Below, piece after piece: positions 1-8,113 of a DNA stretch of 63,251 nucleotides. Positions within the stretch are counted from its first letter, which is position 1, and each line of letters starts with the position of its first letter. The notes under the pieces are model-generated. The model searched no databases and had not been told where the DNA came from. It was given only the letters and a program-made list of their open reading frames with translations. Origin of the DNA: CAZLFA01 sp964558665 (GTDB lineage Bacteria > Desulfobacterota > Syntrophia > Syntrophales > PHBD01); the NCBI GenBank assembly GCA_964558665.1, contig CAZLFA010000015.1:1-63251 (forward strand), given 5' to 3'. Made by a program: the position numbers and the translations under genes.

Positions 1-137
1 TTGACCAACGCGTCAATAATCGAAAGTCTTTGAGGCGTGATTCTTAATCCTTTTTGTTTCAGCTTTTTAATAATAGATTCTTTTGTCATCAATCCTGTTC
101 GGAACCGTTCCAGATTGTCGGTTAAATTACCCTCCAT
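1..137 (-). CDS. Fur-family metal/peroxide-responsive regulator (N-terminal fragment)
   Basis: The 5' end of a gene that runs off the window. Forty-five codons are visible from the ATG at 137. They end in a winged-helix start of the Fur type, with the characteristic Lys-Gly-Leu-Arg-Ile-Thr-Pro-Gln-Arg run followed by a helix. Fur, Zur and PerR proteins bind DNA as metal-loaded dimers. The metal-site residues lie outside the window, so the subtype cannot be told. A GGAGG-like site sits directly before the ATG. Confidence 0.75.
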   Translation of the reverse strand, partial: MEGNLTDNLERFRTGLMTKESIIKKLKQKGLRITPQRLSIIDALV

Positions 138-256
138 TTAATCGACTGTCAAGACATTTTTTGCAGCCGGCAAGTCATCGAGTTGCTTTATGTAGAATTA
201 GTCAAGATTAACAAAGAAAAGCTTCTTTTTCTTAAAACCGAAAAGGACTGCAATCA

Positions 257-1216
257 TCAAAAATGTCCTTCACGTTTCAAAGCGGCAAGGATCATGGATC
301 GAACCTGTTTATCCTGGATGAGGTTGTCCAGGATCTCAAAGCTCCCCATGTAGTCGCGCCTGTTCGAATCAGGAAAAATCCCCTGCTTGTGAAGACTGAG
401 GCGCGCCAAATCGCATATTTGACCGATGGCTTGAACGCGATCCTCTAACGCAGCTGCCGCCTCCAACTTTTGCAGGATGAGGTCCAGTTCCGGAGCCAGA
501 AAAGGCAGTTTCACAAAAGCCCAATGCAACCATTTCCAATACGGAGCAAAACGTCGGTTCAGCAGGAAAGTTAAACGCATTGCCGCTTGCACCACCCGGC
601 CCATGCCAATCAAGGCGCCAACTTTTTCATCCCGTTTAACCATGCGAGCGCAGATGTTGTATTCCCCATAGTGCCAGATCCAGAAAAGCTGTGCGGCAAC
701 CCATCCGAGCCAGACGTCGTGCGGGTAATATACTTCTTTGAATGCGCGATGGCGTCTTGTCAGGCTGCCCGTTGGATCATAAAAAACTTTGCCGGCTTGT
801 GCGTAACACAAGTCACTTTCGCGCACGGCATCCCATTCCTGCAAGGTATTCGGCGGCCATGGCAGTCGGGTTAATTCCCGGTAAAAGTCATCGATAGTCT
901 GAACGGTGATGGCCTTGGTCTTGGCTTTGGCTAAATCGATACCCCGAAAGCCGGCGGGTCGAAGGGCGTTAAGTTTGGCAGCCACCGCTTGGCGCATTTC
1001 CCGGTGATCGCCATCTTCAAGCAAGACGATAAACTTCGGTCCCCAGTCATGGTCGCATGACAACTCGTCATCGGCACCGAGTATTTCCGAGCCTTCACCC
1101 AGCAAACCTGCGCTGATCCGATCGACAAGTTCGGGGAAGTGCTCAAGAATGGCCGGCAAACCGAATTCCGTGAAAAACGCTTCGGCGATATCGATGCCCT
1201 TGCTGGTATTTTGCAT
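257..1216 (-). CDS. DUF4037 family, nucleotidyltransferase-like protein
   Basis: A 319-residue soluble protein. The stretch DDELSCDHDWGP near residue 50 resembles the degenerate nucleotidyltransferase active-site strand seen in DUF4037 proteins, with acidic residues placed to bind metal. A Trp/Tyr-rich helical C-terminal half follows. No biochemical role is established for the family, so none is assigned. The upstream ribosome binding site is weak. Nothing links it functionally to its neighbours, and it is probably transcribed alone. Confidence 0.7.
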   Translation of the reverse strand: MQNTSKGIDIAEAFFTEFGLPAILEHFPELVDRISAGLLGEGSEILGADDELSCDHDWGPKFIVLLEDGDHREMRQAVAAKLNALRPAGFRGIDLAKAKTKAITVQTIDDFYRELTRLPWPPNTLQEWDAVRESDLCYAQAGKVFYDPTGSLTRRHRAFKEVYYPHDVWLGWVAAQLFWIWHYGEYNICARMVKRDEKVGALIGMGRVVQAAMRLTFLLNRRFAPYWKWLHWAFVKLPFLAPELDLILQKLEAAAALEDRVQAIGQICDLARLSLHKQGIFPDSNRRDYMGSFEILDNLIQDKQVRSMILAALKREGHF

Positions 1217-1329
1217 TTTTTTATGTGCCCAAAATGAAATTGTAGTCCGTTATATTCTTCCAACGACCAAAATCATCCGCTTCCACCATAGCGTTAATGG
1301 GTAAAAATCAATAAATGGAAGCCGTCCTC

Positions 1330-1366
1330 TTTTTTCCCTTTTTTCCCTTTTTTCCACTTTTTTCCA
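1330..1366. repeat. Low-complexity tandem repeat, four TTTTTTCC[CA] units
   Basis: Four near-identical 9-bp units lie at 1330-1338, 1339-1347, 1348-1356 and 1358-1366, in the gap between the DUF4037 gene and the stop of the PlsC-like gene. On the minus strand, which is the transcribed strand here, they read as purine-rich GGAAAAAA repeats. This could be a slippage-prone tract or simply spacer DNA. Confidence 0.8.
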
Positions 1367-1382
1367 GAAATAAAAAATGCTG

Positions 1383-1964
1383 TCAGCGTTTTGAAGTGTC
1401 TTCCGGGGCTGGTGTTGCCTCCTGCAAAGGAAAGCGGTAACCGGCCTTTTCGTAGATGTCGCGAATCCGTATCAGGTCGTCCATCATGTTCTCGCCCGGC
1501 ACGATCTCGCCCAGCCAGCGGGCTCTTTTATTCCTGTTGTCCAGAAACCAGCAGATGATGGAGACATCGGCCGCTTTTGCGATGTACCAGAATCCCGTCT
1601 TGATGGTCTTCACCTTTTTGCGCGTTCCCTCGGGGACAATAGCCAGAAGAAACTCCTCCCTGTCCCTAAAGACATCGGCCATCTGTTCGACGGCGCCATG
1701 GGCCGCCTTGCGGTCAACGGGAATACCGCCGACGATTTTCAGGACTAATGACATCGGCCAGAAGAACCACTCTTTTTTAACCATGATGTGCCCGGTGCGC
1801 TTTGCTATGCGATAGCCGATGAAAGCCCTGACCGCATCCATGTTCGATGTATGGGGAAAACCGATGATCACATGTTTACGGGAGAGGTAGGACGGCGCAG
1901 GTTCGAATTCCCATCCCATCAAATAGTAGAGAAACTTTCCCGTAAGGCTAAGAAGCTGTTTCAA
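1383..1964 (-). CDS. PlsC-like 1-acyl-glycerophosphate acyltransferase family protein
   Basis: Likely transfers an acyl chain from acyl-ACP or acyl-CoA to a glycerolipid or similar acceptor at the inner membrane. The acyltransferase motif I is seen as HTSNMD (His-x4-Asp), and VPEGTR matches the substrate-binding motif III. The reading frame is open up to 2024, but that stretch contains a promoter. A GGAAAGGA ribosome binding site lies 6 nt before a TTG at 1964, so I place the start there, giving 193 residues. The protein is short for PlsC and closest in look to the soluble glycerol-acyltransferase branch. Its acceptor is unknown. Confidence 0.72.
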   Translation of the reverse strand: MKQLLSLTGKFLYYLMGWEFEPAPSYLSRKHVIIGFPHTSNMDAVRAFIGYRIAKRTGHIMVKKEWFFWPMSLVLKIVGGIPVDRKAAHGAVEQMADVFRDREEFLLAIVPEGTRKKVKTIKTGFWYIAKAADVSIICWFLDNRNKRARWLGEIVPGENMMDDLIRIRDIYEKAGYRFPLQEATPAPEDTSKR

Positions 1965-1995
1965 GGGCAATCCTTTCCGTGAAAAAAGCTGGCGG

Positions 1996-2024
1996 AGTAT
2001 AGAGAGTGTCTCCCGGCATGTCAA
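1996..2024 (-). promoter_or_regulatory. Sigma-70 promoter of the PlsC-like gene
   Basis: On the minus strand TTGACA (2019-2024), a 17-nt spacer and TATACT (1996-2001). It faces the acyltransferase gene and stands back to back with the plus-strand promoter at 2042-2070; the two -35 boxes are 17 bp apart. It argues against translation starting at 2024. Confidence 0.75.
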
Positions 2025-2041
2025 TTCATATTAAATGACAT

Positions 2042-2070
2042 TTGACAAAACGGGAACTGTTTCTTATGAT
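2042..2070 (+). promoter_or_regulatory. Sigma-70 promoter of the FlgO-like gene
   Basis: TTGACA (2042-2047), 17-nt spacer, TATGAT (2065-2070): near-consensus. Transcription would start near 2077, so the downstream gene must begin at the ATG at 2104 and not at the in-frame ATG at 2035. Confidence 0.8.
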
Positions 2071-2103
2071 GCCCGAAATATTCACTATGGGGGATTTTAT
2101 ACC

Positions 2104-2913
2104 ATGAAGAGTCGAATCATAAGCAGACTTTGTATAATTCTTGTCATGACCGTATCGTTCACCATTTGCCTTTCATCTCCGGCAATCTCTTACGAACGTG
2201 AAATCGCCAACCTGTCATCCATTCTGGCGTCCAGCATCACAAAGTCAGGCAAAAAGAGCATCGCTGTGGTCGACTTCACCGACCTGCAGGGTCACGTAAG
2301 TGAACTCGGAAGGTTCATCGCGGAAGAAATGTCGGGAAACATGACCTCGCAGTCCCAGGCATTCGACGTTCTCGATCGCAATCACATCAAGAAACTCCTC
2401 GAAGAGCAGAAACTGTCCATGTCAGGACTTATGGATCCCAGCGCCATCAAGAAAATCGGCAAGCTTGCAGGCGCCGATGTCATAATCACGGGGACAATCA
2501 CACCTTTCGGAGACAGCATCAGGGTATCCTGCAAGGCAATCGACACGGAAACAGCCAAAGTTATCGGATCGGCGCGCGGAGACATTGCCAAGACGGCAAC
2601 TATCGCGGATTTGCTCAAACTCGGAGTAACCGGCACCCCGGCACCAAAAGGCGAAAGCAAGGCACCAACCGCATCAAAAGTATTTGAGAAACCCTTATAT
2701 AAGGGGCATAGAGTCGACATCTGTCTGACCTGGGGACAGTCCTGTCATAAACCGGCCGCCGACCGCTTCTGCCAGCTCAGCGGATTTAAACAGGCAAGGA
2801 CCTGGAAGATCGCTTACGACATCGGACATATCACCCCTACCTACGTAATCGCCGACGATAAGATCTGCGATCAGCAGTTTTGTGACGGTTTTGAGACCAT
2901 TGAATGTGAATGA
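2104..2913 (+). CDS. Secreted FlgO/CsgG-like protein with a Cys-rich C-terminal domain
   Basis: A 269-residue exported protein with a clear N-terminal signal peptide (MKSRII, hydrophobic core, then a small-residue cleavage region). Residues about 30-175 match the FlgO/CsgG-like fold: a VVDF strand, RNHIKKLLEEQKLSMSGLMD, then a GADVIITGTITPFGD region. In this family that domain associates with the outer membrane or with lipoprotein assembly. After a linker, the last 70 residues carry six cysteines (CLTWGQSC, RFCQLSGF, KICDQQFCDG, ECE), which suggests a disulfide-stabilised extracytoplasmic domain I cannot name. A strong promoter precedes it. Confidence 0.65.
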   Translation: MKSRIISRLCIILVMTVSFTICLSSPAISYEREIANLSSILASSITKSGKKSIAVVDFTDLQGHVSELGRFIAEEMSGNMTSQSQAFDVLDRNHIKKLLEEQKLSMSGLMDPSAIKKIGKLAGADVIITGTITPFGDSIRVSCKAIDTETAKVIGSARGDIAKTATIADLLKLGVTGTPAPKGESKAPTASKVFEKPLYKGHRVDICLTWGQSCHKPAADRFCQLSGFKQARTWKIAYDIGHITPTYVIADDKICDQQFCDGFETIECE

Positions 2914-3002
2914 CGGGCATGCCTGTTTCATTTGCATTTATTCCGGGGATTTTTTCTTTCCTGTGCTGTCCATAATGTTTTTCCGCCGGAGGATTTCTTC
3001 GC

Positions 3003-3905
3003 GTGCGTAATATGCATGAGTCGAACCGTGCAACTGTCAGTTATGCGGACGGAATACCCGAAGAACCGGCTAAAGCCGCCCTTGTAGTGGAAGGCGGTGC
3101 GCTGCGCGGCGTTTTCTCCACCGGCGTTCTGGACGGTTTCCTTGAGGCAGGCTTCAATCCTTTCGATCTTTATATCGGAGTATCATCGGGCGCGTCCAAC
3201 ATTGCCGCATATCTTGCCGAAATGCCGGGACGCAATTATAAAATATATACCGATTATTCTCTCCGTCCGGAATTTATCAGCTATCTGCGATTTTTGCGCG
3301 GCGGCCACCTGCTGGATCTCGACTGGCTCTGGGAAATAACTATCAGTGAAATCAGGCTTGATCTGGATAAGATTTACGCAAGGAGAAAACCCTTTCTGGC
3401 TGTTTTGACGGACGTTGAAACCGGTGATGCCGTTTACCATGAGACGGCCGCCGCAGATCTGGAGCATGTTTTAAAGGCTTCGAGCGCCATACCGCTTTTT
3501 TATCGCGGCAATCTGACAGTTAACGGACGCTGCGTGACGGACGGCGGCGTTGCGGATTCCATTCCTGTCGCGGAGGCAATCAGGCAGGGGTCTGCACGCG
3601 TGATGGTGATCAGATCGAGGGAAAGCGGTTACAGCAAGGACGACAGCTTTGCAGAGCGCCTGATGCTGTTTGCAGCGGGAAACCACACCGGCCTCAGGAA
3701 GGCAATCTCCGCCCGTGCAGGACGCTATAACAAAGCCGCAGAGTTTATCCGCAAACCGCCTGCCGGCGTGTCTGTCATGGAAGTATGCCCGCCGGAAGGT
3801 TTTCGCGTATCACGCCTCAGCAGGAACCGCACTGTCCTGCAGGAAGGTTACGAACAGGGGCGAATGAAGGCTCAGGAAGCAATGCACCGCTGGGAAACAA
3901 ATTGA
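3003..3905 (+). CDS. Patatin-like phospholipase
   Basis: A 300-residue serine acyl hydrolase of the bacterial patatin (YjjU-like) group. GGALRG near residue 32 forms the oxyanion hole, GVSSGAS near residue 60 carries the nucleophilic serine, and DGGVADSIP near residue 180 supplies the catalytic aspartate. It probably cleaves acyl chains from phospholipids or related esters. A GGAGG at 2988-2992 lies 10 nt before the GTG at 3003 but 19 nt before the next ATG, so GTG is favoured. The next gene follows after 12 bp, so the two are probably co-transcribed. Confidence 0.85.
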   Translation: MRNMHESNRATVSYADGIPEEPAKAALVVEGGALRGVFSTGVLDGFLEAGFNPFDLYIGVSSGASNIAAYLAEMPGRNYKIYTDYSLRPEFISYLRFLRGGHLLDLDWLWEITISEIRLDLDKIYARRKPFLAVLTDVETGDAVYHETAAADLEHVLKASSAIPLFYRGNLTVNGRCVTDGGVADSIPVAEAIRQGSARVMVIRSRESGYSKDDSFAERLMLFAAGNHTGLRKAISARAGRYNKAAEFIRKPPAGVSVMEVCPPEGFRVSRLSRNRTVLQEGYEQGRMKAQEAMHRWETN

Positions 3906-3917
3906 AAGGAGGGGTAT

Positions 3918-4751
3918 ATGGCACTCGACATGTCTGCACCGGGAAGAAAAATCGGACCTCTCGTTCACAGCTACACATGGAGGAATGTGATTCTTTACGC
4001 GCTGTCCGTCGGCGCCGGTTTCAACGAGTTTGAATATGTCTATGAAAAAGGCCTCAAGGTCATCCCTACTTTTTCCGTCGCTACAATCTTCGATTTTTTC
4101 TGGGAAGTTACAAAGAGCGCCAATATCAATACAGCGGGAATACTTCATGGCGAGCAGGAAATAATCTTTCACGAAACAATCCCGACAAGCGGAACTTTCA
4201 CAACGGAAGGCACGATCACAAACTATTACGACAAGGCGGCAAAAGGGGCTCTGATAAGGGCGGAAAGCAAAACGGCACATTCGAATAGCCGGACTGTTTT
4301 CACGAATGTCATGACGCTTTTCGGCAAACTGGACGGCGGCTTCGGAGGCGAAGCAGGCTCTTCAAAAAAGACGGCGTTTCCGGACAGGAACGCCGATTAC
4401 ATAGTTGATGCCCTGCCCTCACCCAACCAGCCCCTGCTATACCGGCTGACAGGAGACTATTTCCCGCTGCACGCCGATCCGTCGTTTGCTTCGCAGTCGG
4501 GTTTTGAAAAACCGATCATGCACGGCATGTGCACCTTCGGATATGCCTGCCGTATCCTCATCCGCACTTTGATACCGGGAAAGCCGGAAGGCGTGAAAAA
4601 AATCGCCTGCCGTTTCGCACGTCCCCTTTATCCCGGCGAACAGATAAAAGTTCTCATATGGAAAACGGGACCGGATCAGGCGCAGTGGAGAGTTGTGCAT
4701 TCCGCAACCGGATACCCGGTCATAGATAATGGAACCTTTTTCTATGCGTAA
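3918..4751 (+). CDS. MaoC-like (R)-specific 2-enoyl-CoA hydratase
   Basis: A 277-residue double-hotdog protein of the hydratase-2 type. The first half is a degenerate hotdog. The second holds the hydratase motif LTGDYFPLHADPSFA followed by KPIMHGMCTFGYA, with the Asp and His that activate water. It would hydrate trans-2-enoyl-CoA to (R)-3-hydroxyacyl-CoA. In the canonical motif an Asn follows Gly-Asp-x; here a Phe stands at that place, so its activity or substrate range may differ. AGGAGG precedes the ATG by 5 nt. It lies between a patatin and an aldo/keto reductase, which suggests acyl or lipid metabolism. Confidence 0.8.
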   Translation: MALDMSAPGRKIGPLVHSYTWRNVILYALSVGAGFNEFEYVYEKGLKVIPTFSVATIFDFFWEVTKSANINTAGILHGEQEIIFHETIPTSGTFTTEGTITNYYDKAAKGALIRAESKTAHSNSRTVFTNVMTLFGKLDGGFGGEAGSSKKTAFPDRNADYIVDALPSPNQPLLYRLTGDYFPLHADPSFASQSGFEKPIMHGMCTFGYACRILIRTLIPGKPEGVKKIACRFARPLYPGEQIKVLIWKTGPDQAQWRVVHSATGYPVIDNGTFFYA

Positions 4752-4798
4752 TGGAAGTAAACACGACATAAAAATGTTTTGCATATGGAGAAATGCAG

Positions 4799-5830
4799 AT
4801 GAAATCAATAGTCCTTGGAAAAACAAATATTGAAGTGGCGGAACTGGGCTTCGGCGGCATTCCCATCATTCCGCTGGGAATGGAGGAAGGAGCGGAAGTC
4901 GTCCGTCACTGCTACGATCTCGGCATCACCTTCTTCGACACAGCCAACATCTACGCCGACAGCGAGAAAAAAATCGGGCTGGCACTGGCTGACATCAGGG
5001 ACAGGGTTGTACTGGCGACCAAATCCCTGAGAAGAGACGCCGAAGGAGCCGCATCCCACATCAAATACAGCCTGAGCAATATGAAAACCGACTATGTAGA
5101 TATATTCCAGCTGCACAATGTTTCCAATGAAGAAACGATACAGCAGGTACTGGCTCCGGGAGGCGCCTATGAGGCCGCCGAGAAGGCCCGGAAGGAGGGC
5201 AGGATCCGCTTCATCGGCTTCAGTTCGCACAACGTATCCATCGCCATAAAGATGTGCAACACCGGTCTTTTTTCGACGGTGCAGATACCTTTTAATTTCA
5301 TTGAAACTGAACCGATGGATGAGCTGATCCCACTTGCCGCAACATTAGACATGGGAGTTATAGGTATGAAGCCGCTGGGGGGAGGTCTGCTGGAAAGGCC
5401 GGACCTGTGTTTCCGGTTTCTGCAGCAGTATCCGCAGGTATTGCCGATACCCGGCGTTGTCTCAAAAAAGGAGATGGACGAAATCGTTTCCTTCTACAGG
5501 TCGCCGAAACCGCTTTCAAAAAAAGACCTGGCCGACATGGACAGGATCAAAAAGGAGATGGGGACCCGCTTCTGTCACCGATGCGGCTACTGCCTGCCGT
5601 GTGACCAGGGTGTGCGCATCCCTGAAGTGATGAGCTTCAAGTCCATATTGAAAAGGATGCATCCGGAAAGAGCCGTGAACTTTTCACAGGCGGCTGTAAG
5701 CACCGTCGACAACTGCACCGACTGCGGTGAGTGCCTGGAACGTTGCCCATACACCCTGCCCATCCCGGATATGCTCAGAGAAAACCTTGCTCTCTTCAAC
5801 GAAGCGCAAAGACAGCTGGGAAAGCAATAG
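4799..5830 (+). CDS. Aldo/keto reductase with C-terminal 2x[4Fe-4S] ferredoxin domain
   Basis: Residues 1 to about 265 form the TIM-barrel reductase: DTANIYADSE holds the catalytic Asp and Tyr, ATKSLRR the Lys, and FQLHNV the His. The tail has two cysteine motifs, FCHRCGYCLPC and CTDCGECLERCP, for iron-sulfur clusters. This architecture is common in anaerobes, and the clusters probably let ferredoxin-type electrons drive the reduction. Two ATGs lie 6 bp apart. GGAG at 4787-4790 is only 2 nt from the first (4793) but 8 nt from the second, so I start at 4799. Substrate unknown. Confidence 0.9.
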   Translation: MKSIVLGKTNIEVAELGFGGIPIIPLGMEEGAEVVRHCYDLGITFFDTANIYADSEKKIGLALADIRDRVVLATKSLRRDAEGAASHIKYSLSNMKTDYVDIFQLHNVSNEETIQQVLAPGGAYEAAEKARKEGRIRFIGFSSHNVSIAIKMCNTGLFSTVQIPFNFIETEPMDELIPLAATLDMGVIGMKPLGGGLLERPDLCFRFLQQYPQVLPIPGVVSKKEMDEIVSFYRSPKPLSKKDLADMDRIKKEMGTRFCHRCGYCLPCDQGVRIPEVMSFKSILKRMHPERAVNFSQAAVSTVDNCTDCGECLERCPYTLPIPDMLRENLALFNEAQRQLGKQ

Positions 5831-5874
5831 TTTTTGCCGATGATCACATCAGCATCCCGCAACCTCATGAGCTT

Positions 5875-6825
5875 TTACACACATTCATGGTTCCTGCCTT
5901 TTCCCTGACTGCAGAGAAGCCCGACGTCTTCATACCTGCCCGTCTCAAACTGGAGCACCGGATGGTCGATCTGAAAACGGTCATGTAGCAGATCGCGAAT
6001 CCTGGCGGCAATGCCGTCCACTTCGCTCAGCATCTGATCGGGAACGATGACGTGTGCGGCAAGGGCGATACTCTCCGCAGATATATTCCAGACGTGGAGA
6101 TGATGAACCTCATCTACTCCTTCTACCGCCTCCACTTCCTTCTGTATCTCAAGCAGATCTATTCCCGGCGGCACAGCATTCATCAGTATCGACAGCGCCC
6201 TTTTGAGGATGTCCCATCCGCTGTACATTATCATCGCCACGATGAGCAGTGAGAATACCGGATCGAGCCAGTACCATGGTTTGTAAATCCAGATGAAGCC
6301 CAGCAGGACAACAGCCAGAGAGGTGAGAGTGTCCGTCAGCATGTGGACGAAAGCGCTTCGGATATTGATGTTCTCTTTAGCACCGGGACGCAGCATCACA
6401 GTTGACAGCAGGTTGGCGGCGAAGGCCGCCGCTGCGAGACAAATAACAATCATTCCCTGAATCGGCTGGGGTTTTTCAAACCGGTGCCAGCTCTCAAAGG
6501 CGATATAAAAAGCAACCACATACAAAAGGACAACGTTGATCAGTGCGGCAAAAACCTCGATCCTTCTGAAACCGAAGGTCTGCTTGTGCGTCGGTTCCCG
6601 CCCGCCGATACGCAGCGCCACATAACTTATGGCCACCGATGTAAAGTCGCTCAGATTATGCAGGGCGTCGCTTATCAGGGCCATGCTTCCTGAAATTATT
6701 CCGCCGTAGATCTGGGCAATCGGGATAACCAGGTTCAGCACCATGGTTGCGATAAGTTTTTTTCCCCAGTTGTCTTCACTTTTGTGAATATGATCTTGAT
6801 GCCCGTGGTTGTGGCTATGTGCCAT
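5875..6825 (-). CDS. Cation diffusion facilitator, zinc-type efflux transporter
   Basis: A 316-residue inner-membrane exporter with six predicted membrane helices and a cytoplasmic C-terminal domain. The His-rich N-terminus (MAHSHNHGHQDHIH) is a typical metal-capture tail. The transport site is visible as DALHNLSD in helix 2 and HMLTD in helix 5, an HD-HD set typical of zinc-transporting CDF members such as CzcD and ZitB. It exports Zn(II), possibly also Co or Cd, in exchange for protons. The C-terminal domain shows HVWNISAESIALAAHV, a CDF dimer-interface pattern. It has its own promoter and is divergent from msrAB. Confidence 0.9.
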   Translation of the reverse strand: MAHSHNHGHQDHIHKSEDNWGKKLIATMVLNLVIPIAQIYGGIISGSMALISDALHNLSDFTSVAISYVALRIGGREPTHKQTFGFRRIEVFAALINVVLLYVVAFYIAFESWHRFEKPQPIQGMIVICLAAAAFAANLLSTVMLRPGAKENINIRSAFVHMLTDTLTSLAVVLLGFIWIYKPWYWLDPVFSLLIVAMIMYSGWDILKRALSILMNAVPPGIDLLEIQKEVEAVEGVDEVHHLHVWNISAESIALAAHVIVPDQMLSEVDGIAARIRDLLHDRFQIDHPVLQFETGRYEDVGLLCSQGKGRNHECV

Positions 6826-6854
6826 TGTCGTCTCCGGTGTGTGCTCACTTTCAT

Positions 6855-6883
6855 ATCTTATTAATGCCGGCCGCTTTTGTCAA
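6855..6883 (-). promoter_or_regulatory. Sigma-70 promoter of the CDF gene
   Basis: Minus-strand TTGACA (6878-6883), 17-nt spacer, TAAGAT (6855-6860), about 30 bp before the start codon. The rest of the 163-bp divergent gap holds the opposite promoter; I see no metal-regulator palindrome. Confidence 0.65.
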
Positions 6884-6923
6884 ACGTCCGCTTTATTGCT
6901 TACAGCACATTTTATGGCGCCGA

Positions 6924-6951
6924 TTGACATCTCAAAAATCGTCATTAGATT
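6924..6951 (+). promoter_or_regulatory. Probable promoter of msrAB
   Basis: TTGACA (6924-6929), 16-nt spacer, TAGATT (6946-6951). The -35 box is perfect and the -10 box is moderate. The start codon is 37 bp further on. Confidence 0.55.
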
Positions 6952-6988
6952 CTACAGCACAGGCAAATATCTTTCAGGATAAGACAAT

Positions 6989-8086
6989 ATGAAAAAGACT
7001 TTTACAATTGCATTGTCGCTCCTTTTCCTTCTGGGTTGCACAGCGGGAAACAGCGATCAGCAGGAGGTTAAAAAAAACATGACAACATCCAATCCAAAGA
7101 CGGAACTCGCCACTTTTGCCGGCGGCTGCTTCTGGTGCGTGGAGGCGGACTTTGAAAAAGTGCCGGGAATAACAAGCGCCGTATCAGGCTACACGGGCGG
7201 ATCAGGGGATAACCCCAACTACGGAAACTATGCCAAACTCGGATACATAGAGGCAGTCCAGATACATTATGACCCGTCAAAAACAAGCTACGAAAAACTT
7301 CTTGATGTTTTCTGGAGGCATATAGATCCGACCGATCCGCTTGGCCAGTTTGTCGACAGGGGTCCCTCATATCGCAGCGCCATCTTCTATCACGATGAAA
7401 GACAGAAGGCGGCGGCGGAAAAATCTAAAGAAGAATTGGCAAAGTCAGGCCGCTTTCAAAAACCGATTGTAACGGAGATTATCAGGTATTCAAAATTCTA
7501 TGCAGCGGAGGACTATCATCAGGGTTACTACAAGAAAAGTCCGTTCCAATACAAAGGCTACAGGCAGGGATCGGGAAGAGACCGCTTCCTGGAAAAAAAC
7601 TGGAGGAATCCCGGAAACGAGGCAAGACAGTGCCCCATAACCCCCGGTAAAAGGCCAGACGGCGCAAGCCTCCGGGATAAGCTGACACCCCTGCAGTACA
7701 AGGTGACCCAGCATGACGGCACAGAGCCGCCCTTCAACAACGAATACTGGGACAACAAGAAAGAAGGCATCTATGTCGACGTCGTAAGCGGCGAGCCGCT
7801 TTTCAGCTCCCTTGACAAATACGACTCCGGCACCGGATGGCCGAGTTTCACGAAACCTCTGGAAGCCGGCAATGTGATCGAGAGAGAGGATAATTCCCTG
7901 CTGATGAGACGCACTGAAGTAAGAAGCAGACAGGGTAATTCACATCTCGGACATGTATTCTCCGACGGTCCGAAACCGACTGGATTGCGTTACTGCATGA
8001 ACTCGGCCGCCCTGAGATTCATCCCCAGGGAAAATATGGAGAAGGAAGGCTACGGCAGATATCTCAAACTCTTCGACAAAAAATGA
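6989..8086 (+). CDS. msrAB: Bifunctional methionine sulfoxide reductase MsrA-MsrB, lipoprotein
   Basis: Repairs oxidised methionine: MsrA acts on the S- and MsrB on the R-sulfoxide. A signal sequence ending in the lipobox LLGC (Cys17) predicts a lipid-anchored protein facing the periplasm. The MsrA domain (about 40-200) has the catalytic motif GGCFWC with Cys47. The MsrB domain (about 225-360) has GTGWPSF, SHLGHVF and RYCMNS with catalytic Cys336. The two CxxC zinc pairs of many MsrB proteins are missing: the expected CG-x-PLF is SGEPLF. This is therefore the zinc-free form. How it is re-reduced is not shown; the CcdA/Trx set at 16-17 kb is a candidate supplier. Confidence 0.93.
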   Translation: MKKTFTIALSLLFLLGCTAGNSDQQEVKKNMTTSNPKTELATFAGGCFWCVEADFEKVPGITSAVSGYTGGSGDNPNYGNYAKLGYIEAVQIHYDPSKTSYEKLLDVFWRHIDPTDPLGQFVDRGPSYRSAIFYHDERQKAAAEKSKEELAKSGRFQKPIVTEIIRYSKFYAAEDYHQGYYKKSPFQYKGYRQGSGRDRFLEKNWRNPGNEARQCPITPGKRPDGASLRDKLTPLQYKVTQHDGTEPPFNNEYWDNKKEGIYVDVVSGEPLFSSLDKYDSGTGWPSFTKPLEAGNVIEREDNSLLMRRTEVRSRQGNSHLGHVFSDGPKPTGLRYCMNSAALRFIPRENMEKEGYGRYLKLFDKK

Positions 8087-8113
8087 CTACGGATTACGCA
8101 AGGAGGAATTCTA

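Noticed and set aside
587..874. Plus-strand open frames opposite the DUF4037 gene
   Set aside because: Unsupported by a ribosome binding site or motif; they mirror the codon pattern of the minus-strand gene.
1965..2024. Longer N-terminus of the PlsC-like protein
   Set aside because: It would overlap its own promoter (1996-2024), and there is no ribosome binding site for it.
2035..2103. An earlier in-frame ATG at 2035 for the FlgO-like protein
   Set aside because: The stretch contains a TTGACA-N17-TATGAT promoter, and a signal peptide begins exactly at the ATG at 2104.
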